From Paenibacillus cremeus (lineage in GTDB: Bacteria; Bacillota; Bacilli; Paenibacillales; NBRC-103111), in assembly GCF_007786445.1 (NCBI RefSeq), contig NZ_VNJI01000046.1:1-37586 (forward strand): a stretch of 37,586 nucleotides of DNA, given 5' to 3'. The stretch's first letter is position 1, and the number at the start of each line of letters is the position of its first letter. The notes beneath the pieces were generated by a model. The model was given only the letters and a program-made list of their open reading frames with translations. It was not told the DNA's origin and searched no databases. The translations under genes and the position numbers were made by a program. Positions 33,124 through 37,586 of the stretch are shown here, piece after piece.

Positions 33124-33569
33124 TTTTCTTCGCCTCGTTTCTTGATTACGAAATGGAACAATACATCTTCGTCGCTCAGACCCTCGCCACCATCCGATAA
33201 GCCTGCGCGTGTTTTGGCGACCAGCTCGCGCACCTCTTCCTTGCTTAACGTCCGGCGTCCATAGGCACGGTAGACACGTTTGTCATTACGCAGTTCAGCG
33301 CTGAAATCGCGAATCTCCTGTCTAAAGGCGTCCAAGTCTTCGCTAATCGTTTGCATATTAGCGCGCAATTCGTTGTTCATCCGGCGCTGATCGATGATGA
33401 ACTGGTCTAAAGATGTTTCCAGCCTATCAACGCTACTATCGACGCCATCGACCCTGCCATCAAGGTTATCGTCCAACCGATCGACTGCGGCTTCCAGCGA
33501 TTTCATACCATCGCTTACCTTCGATAATTCCCCGACTATAGCGGCTAGTTCTTCACGATTCATCGTCAT
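33120..33569 (-). CDS. Operon protein 2: coiled-coil protein
   Basis: This 149-residue protein has GAGGAG just before ATG 33569. Residues 5-100 are a long heptad-repeat region (VSDGMKSLEAAVDRLDDNLD, VDSSVDRLETSLDQFIID, ISEDLDAFRQEIRDFSAELR), then a C-terminal basic/helical part RRTLSKEEVRELVAKTRAGL. It looks like an oligomerising rod, perhaps the assembly platform of the operon. Its start overlaps the frame of the broken gene upstream (ATGA), and it overlaps the next gene by four bases. Confidence 0.75.
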   Translation of the reverse strand: MTMNREELAAIVGELSKVSDGMKSLEAAVDRLDDNLDGRVDGVDSSVDRLETSLDQFIIDQRRMNNELRANMQTISEDLDAFRQEIRDFSAELRNDKRVYRAYGRRTLSKEEVRELVAKTRAGLSDGGEGLSDEDVLFHFVIKKRGEEK

Positions 33570-33919
33570 TTTCGCTCCTCGAACTCATCTACGTGCTGGA
33601 CGGCAGCGGCGAAGTTTAATTCAATTCCGCAAGGTCTCGTTATCTCGCTGGCTGCGGATGGTGTGCTCCAGCGCCGGGCTGATCTCGCCTTTTCCGGACA
33701 AACATTCGAGGATAAACTCGACCCGGCTCTCGATTTGACCTTCGATGTAGGCTTCTTCGTAGGCTTGTTTGTAGGCTTGTTTGTAGGCTTGTTTGTAGGC
33801 TTCATCATAAGCTTCTTTTTTCACTTGTTCGTAGGCAGTCATGAGGTCGGACTGCTTTGCCCTGTCTGCATAGAATGCCCTTTTCCGCATCGCATAGCGA
33901 TTTCTTGCGGATAACTCAT
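33566..33919 (-). pseudogene. Rpn-like C-terminal-tail protein, broken by two frame defects
   Basis: From ATG 33919 (MSYPQEIAMR) the frame fails after a five-base duplication (ATGCGATGCG); the next frame continues RKRAFYADRAKQSDLMTAYE, then A-Y-K-Q repeats, then VEFILECLSGKGEISPALEH and RSQRDNETLRN before a TGA. A third segment (AAAVQHVDEFEERK) continues in another frame and ends at ATGA with the next gene. Read together this matches the region after the nuclease core of Rpn/YhgA-type proteins, whose tails end in W-x-K-L-A...V...EEFEE-like sequence. It is the first gene of the minus-strand operon. A sequencing error is possible; so is true decay. Confidence 0.6.
33746..33822. repeat. 12-bp tandem repeat encoding A-Y-K-Q units
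   Basis: GTAGGCTTGTTT repeats three times in perfect register with degenerate copies at both sides; the product has alternating E-A-Y / K-Q-A-Y helix repeats. Confidence 0.8.
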
Positions 33920-33952
33920 CGTGGTCACCGTCCTAATCAAACATATATTCCC

Positions 33953-33961
33953 ATTATAGCA
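33953..33961 (-). promoter_or_regulatory. Extended -10 promoter of the minus-strand operon
   Basis: TGCTATAAT on the minus strand is a perfect TGn-TATAAT extended -10, 34 bases before ATG 33919. No good -35 is seen, as is normal for this type. Confidence 0.6.
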
Positions 33962-34347
33962 TGTCACTGTCCTGGTTATTTATCGCCTTATTCCGGTTTG
34001 ATTCGGTGATTTTCCAGCCGTAGTACAAAGCAAAAAGCAGTGCATGTTCGCATATTTCTGCGATCATCATGAACTTGGTGTTCCTCCGGATTACTTCAAC
34101 TTCTTTGCTTAAATTTTAATTCTTCAGTAATCCTAAAAAACATTCTTATGATCTCGTTACAGGGAGGTGTACAAGGCTACTTCCTTCCGTAAGAATATTA
34201 CTGGAAAGTTGTATCACAAACATAAAATTCAAGCGTACCGCGACACCACCGGCATAACTTTAAAAAAAGTTGAATGAACCGGACCAGCTCTGGTTTACAT
34301 ATGTTTAACTTCATCAACTTCAATAAAAACGGCTGACCTTCCTCCAC
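33962..34347. other. Intergenic stretch, no gene seen
   Basis: It is AT-rich without a supported ORF. GGAGGTGTACAAGG at about 34162 looks like a ribosome binding site but no frame follows. Confidence 0.4.
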
Positions 34348-36303
34348 TCAGTAGTATTTGATATCGACAATATCCAGTTCTAGTTTTTTTTCACCATTCC
34401 ATTCATTGACGGTTAGATTGAAAAGAACGTCAGCGTAGACATCTTCGCTCGGCAGTCCCTTTTCCTTAGCGATTTTACTTTTCGATAGCGATAGTTCCTG
34501 CCATTTGGGGATGATCTCGGCACCGCGATTCCACTCTTTTCCTTTGAACTGATACGTTCTCCCTTCAGCTTTGGAATAAAAATGATAAAGCCCGCCGTTC
34601 TTTTTGGGATCAATATACCGCACGGTCACCCCGTTCAAGCGATACACCGGCTTCGGGTTGCCCTGCCCATACGGTTTCAGTCCTTCTATTTCATCGTAGA
34701 ATTGAAATGTGATGTCTTCCGGGGCAACCTCGGCGTGATACTCGTACGTTTTGATGAACGTCTCCTCGCCGTACGCTTGACAGCGTACGGCAAATGATTT
34801 ACCAAATGGCTCCAGCTGCTCCGGATACAGCGTCAGACCGGCAGCACCCTCATGACCGCCGTACTCGAAGTGTCCGATATCTTCTTTCACTTGATCGAGC
34901 ACGTCCAGCATATGAATGTCGCGAATCGAACGGGCAGATCCTTTCCACACCTCTTTCCCGTTCTTCATCACCGGCGCGACGGCGACCGTCGGTCGGTAAA
35001 AGAAATCTTTAAAGCGGGTGGCGACCAGCCCCGCGATGCCGATGTGAAAGTGCTCGGAGGCGATAAATACGCCATAATCGCTGGTGCACTCTTCTTTGAC
35101 CAGCTTAACCGCACTTTCGATTTGTGCTTTGCGCGTATCGTTGTACGTTTTGCACCTGTCCGCCAGCTCCAGTGAGGCTTCCGGGTCGGTCTCGGTTAAC
35201 AGTTCATAGGCGGGTCTGGGATCATCCAGCCTGCCCGGGGCATTGAGCATCGGACCGATATTAAAGCCGAGGTGCCCTTCGTCGAGTTTTCCATTTAGGT
35301 TCATGACCTCGCAAATCGAGCGCACCCACACCTTCGGCGCATCATTAATGATCCGGATCCCGAACTGGATCATACTGCGCACTTCAAAATCGAGGATGTC
35401 TACGCCATCCTCATTGTGACGGACGTCGATGTGGTGTACCATGTCGGCGACGAGTCCGGCGGCGACGTTGTCTAAGGTCATGATCAGCTTCATTTCGTCG
35501 ATGCCGCGTTTTTGAAACAGCGCTTGGAACAGCTTGTACACCACTGCCACCCCGGAGAGCGTTTTGCACGGGTACGGATCCCCAAGGCGTTTCGGATTAA
35601 TGATCGCATGCGCGTACGGCAGGGCAATATAATCCTCCCCGACAACCTCCACTCGGCAGTTCTTCGGAACAATGTCGAGTTCCTTGAGCTTGTCCTCAAT
35701 TTGCTGCACGGACCAACCGCTGAGGTCTATGTCCTCTCCCGTCTTTTGAAGGATTCGGTCTCGGATTCTGCCTTCGACCGGATCGTGATGGTCGGTGATG
35801 ATCAGTTCTGTTAACCCCGATCTCATAGTCGCTTCCGCACCGTCGTTCCCACGGATTCCGGTGTCGCCGGTGATCACCAGATCGTACTTGCCGATGATTT
35901 CCTCTTTCAGCTTACCGACATGCAGCCCATAGCCTTCCTGGAAACGGTTGGGCAAAAACACGTCGACCTGAACGCCCATGATGGCAAAGCAGTTCTTAAA
36001 CTGCGCTGCGGTCGTTACTCCGTCCGCGTCGTAGTCGGTGTAAACGGCGATTTTTCCGCCCCTGTCGACCACTTCCATAATTTTGTTCACCGCTTTTTCC
36101 ATATCCAACAGCAAAAACGGATCACTGAGACTCTTTTTATATGGTTTATAAAATCTCGCAACATCGTCTAGTTCCCGCAGTCCGGCAGCAGCCAGCATCC
36201 GTGCTCCCGCCATGGAAATCGGTCTTCTTGTATCGGAAAGAAGGCGCTGCAGCTTCTCGGCTTGGGTATCTTCGGTTTCGCGTAGTATCCATCTGGATTT
36301 CAT
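34348..36303 (-). CDS. Divergent RecJ-like single-strand DNA exonuclease
   Basis: This 651-residue DHH-superfamily protein has motif I IAVYTDYDADGVTTAAQ, motif II DLVITGDTGIRGNDG (D-T-G rather than the usual D-N/C-G), motif III LIITDHHDP, motif IV near VAAGLVADMVHHIDV, and DHHA1 motif FEYGGHEGAAGLTLYP, with GPMLNAPGRLDDP between. An OB-fold-like C-terminus follows (PVYRLNGVTVRYID). The ATG at 36303 follows AGAGGG. RecJ degrades 5' single strands in recombination repair. The sequence differs enough from housekeeping RecJ to suggest a plasmid or phage-type paralogue. Confidence 0.85.
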   Translation of the reverse strand: MKSRWILRETEDTQAEKLQRLLSDTRRPISMAGARMLAAAGLRELDDVARFYKPYKKSLSDPFLLLDMEKAVNKIMEVVDRGGKIAVYTDYDADGVTTAAQFKNCFAIMGVQVDVFLPNRFQEGYGLHVGKLKEEIIGKYDLVITGDTGIRGNDGAEATMRSGLTELIITDHHDPVEGRIRDRILQKTGEDIDLSGWSVQQIEDKLKELDIVPKNCRVEVVGEDYIALPYAHAIINPKRLGDPYPCKTLSGVAVVYKLFQALFQKRGIDEMKLIMTLDNVAAGLVADMVHHIDVRHNEDGVDILDFEVRSMIQFGIRIINDAPKVWVRSICEVMNLNGKLDEGHLGFNIGPMLNAPGRLDDPRPAYELLTETDPEASLELADRCKTYNDTRKAQIESAVKLVKEECTSDYGVFIASEHFHIGIAGLVATRFKDFFYRPTVAVAPVMKNGKEVWKGSARSIRDIHMLDVLDQVKEDIGHFEYGGHEGAAGLTLYPEQLEPFGKSFAVRCQAYGEETFIKTYEYHAEVAPEDITFQFYDEIEGLKPYGQGNPKPVYRLNGVTVRYIDPKKNGGLYHFYSKAEGRTYQFKGKEWNRGAEIIPKWQELSLSKSKIAKEKGLPSEDVYADVLFNLTVNEWNGEKKLELDIVDIKYY

Positions 36304-36432
36304 TTTTATGATCCCTCTTTCCTGAATTCGTTGTGATCATCACCTTAAAGTATTGAACAATTGTAAAAGCAATCGTGTTGAACGTATTTTGCCGATCACC
36401 ACCTCCAGTTAACTTTGGACTACCTTAATTAT

Positions 36433-36651
36433 CTACTCGATCCATTTTTCAAAAGTCGAAATAAACCTTGTTTGCATTGCAATGGATTCACTCGCTTTTT
36501 TCCAAAATCGTTTTGGAATACTATAAGAAGCAGCAAGCTGATACTTACAGTATTCCAAAAAAAAAGTATATTTATACATCATGTTTGAGCTTATTTTTAT
36601 TTTCCTTTTTGCCTCATCTGGTAAGTTAATGGAAAAACAACTACCTTTCAC
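36433..36651 (-). CDS. Small hypothetical protein
   Basis: The frame from GTG 36651 (GGAG six bases before) gives 72 residues: VKGSCFSINLPDEAKRKIKI followed by a basic, aromatic helix-rich part (MYKYTFFLEYCKYQLAASYS) and FISTFEKWIE. The I-N-L-P-D-E start recalls ribbon-helix-helix strands, but this is weak. Located between RecJ and the repeat arrays. It could be chance. Confidence 0.4.
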   Translation of the reverse strand: MKGSCFSINLPDEAKRKIKISSNMMYKYTFFLEYCKYQLAASYSIPKRFWKKASESIAMQTRFISTFEKWIE

Positions 36652-36687
36652 CATACGCTCCGGCAATGTTTTTTATCATTTTTGGGA

Positions 36688-37132
36688 TTGCAGTAAGTAC
36701 CTGCGCAATCGTTTATACACACCCTCGAGTGGCACAGTATCCGACTGCTGCTTCCCTACTCCCCCTAGAAACCGGTATAAAAACATACTTTGGGATCATT
36801 TATCATACGGCTCCTCCCGGGGGGCTACGTGTCCCCACCCTTTATAAGAGAAGCAGCTATATTATTTTTTTGAATTTTGGGGTTGCAGTAAGTTACCTGG
36901 GCAATCGTTTACCCACACCCTCGAGTGGCACAGTATCCGACTGCTGCTCCCCTACTCCCCCCTAAAAACCTATATAAAAACATACTTTGGGATCATTTAT
37001 CATACGGCTCCTCCCGGGGGGCTACGTGTCCCCACCCTTTATAAGAGAAGCAGCTATATTATTTTTTTGTCATTTTGGGGTTGCAGTAAGTTACCTGAGC
37101 AATCGTTTACCCCCTAACACAAAAGGGAAAAA
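36688..37132. repeat. Tandem repeat array A, about 195-198-bp unit, two full copies plus a partial
   Basis: TTGCAGTAAGT begins units at 36688, 36883 and 37081. The first two units are about 95 percent alike by eye, including CACCCTCGAGTGGCACAGTA, CATACTTTGGGATCATTTAT and GGCTCCTCCCGGGGGGCTAC. The third is cut off after about 50 bases. Overlying ORFs have no ribosome binding sites. Confidence 0.9.
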
Positions 37133-37586
37133 AATCACTCCCTCGCTTCGCATAGGTCGTACTGGTGTAAGTCAAAGATGGCACTTAACTGAGACTCCAC
37201 TCCTTGACCAGTCTCGTATGCTTTTTATCCCACCGCAACATCTTCCCTAAAATGGGGGGTTCTGACCCCTGAGAGAATGTGACGCTTGGCAGAAAAAAAG
37301 CAAGGGCTGAAAATCACTCCCTCGCTTCGCATAGGTCGTACTGGTGTAAGTCAAAGATGGCACTTAACTGAGACTCCGCTCCTTGACCGGTCTCGTATGC
37401 TTTTTATCCCGCCGCAACATGTGCCCTAAAATGGGGGTTTCTGACCCCTGAGAGAATGTGACGCTTGGCAGAAAAAAAGCAAGGGCTGAAAATCACTCCC
37501 TCGCTTCGCATAGGTCGTACTGGTGTAAGTCAAAGATGGCACTTAACTGAGACTCCGCTCCTTGACCGGTCTCGTATGCTTTTTAT
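37133..37586. repeat. Tandem repeat array B, 179-bp unit, 2.5 copies to the window edge
   Basis: AATCACTCCCTCGCTTCGCA starts units at 37133, 37312 and 37491, an exact period of 179. Copies differ at only a few positions (for example CCACTCC versus CCGCTCC). Each unit contains GGGG(G)TTTCTGACCCC and ends in an A-run plus GCAAGGGCTGA. The array continues beyond the window. Confidence 0.92.

Noticed and set aside
36581..37250. Several plus-strand ORFs of 88-99 codons over the tandem repeats
   Set aside because: They are created by the repeats, lack ribosome binding sites and have repeated, low-quality content.
37133..37586. CRISPR array
   Set aside because: The repeats are 179 bp with no unique spacers, so they are plain tandem repeats.

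Overview
The window looks like a chromosome segment of a spore-forming Bacillales species, most likely Paenibacillus or a close relative. Supporting this are Shine-Dalgarno sites of the AGGAGG type, frequent GTG/TTG starts, strong T-tailed terminators, and families typical of that group (CBO0543, DUF3231, WGxxGxxG, YdjO-like, YcnJ/YcnI, Zur boxes). No rRNA or tRNA gene was seen. All functions are inferred from motifs; nothing was searched.

Layout. 1-7.2 kb is a patchwork: a CoiA-like gene running off the left edge, a small coiled-coil/HTH protein, scrambled DNA-ligase debris, a Gfo/Idh/MocA dehydrogenase, a CBO0543 membrane protein, a DUF3231 protein, a tiny membrane peptide, a GNAT acetyltransferase and a standalone LigD-type ATP-dependent ligase. 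7.6-11.5 kb holds a Met/Gly-rich membrane protein, the copper genes ycnJ-ycnI, a broken response regulator and a WGxxGxxG protein. 11.5-19.2 kb is a zinc-homeostasis island: a truncated COG0523 GTPase, znuCBA, a complete COG0523 GTPase with a D,D-carboxypeptidase lipoprotein, and a permease/TIGR03943 pair (YcgR/YcgQ type). Four Zur-box-like palindromes sit in these promoters, so the island probably acts as one zinc-starvation regulon.

19.4-28.2 kb is mobile-element-like: a serine recombinase with an apparent AUU start, a ParA-type ATPase overlapping a ribbon-helix-helix partner, a zinc-ribbon protein, an unrecognised basic/beta-rich protein, a frameshifted IS4-family element with both inverted repeats, a tyrosine recombinase, a DUF559/Vsr-like putative nuclease, a lone CRISPR-like repeat and a YdjO-like protein.

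28.4-34 kb is the least explained part. A plus-strand run (secreted protein, coiled-coil peptide, zinc ribbon, 315-aa protein) converges on a minus-strand operon whose genes all overlap by 4-11 bases. Three minus-strand products share a beta-hairpin-like motif around (R-E/K-Y-x-D/S-G), and three products on the two strands carry C-terminal tails resembling those of Rpn/YhgA-type PD-(D/E)XK proteins. This is the best candidate for an undescribed multi-protein system. It is followed by a divergent RecJ-like DHH exonuclease (34.3-36.3 kb), then two unrelated tandem-repeat arrays (about 196-bp and 179-bp units) that run off the right edge.
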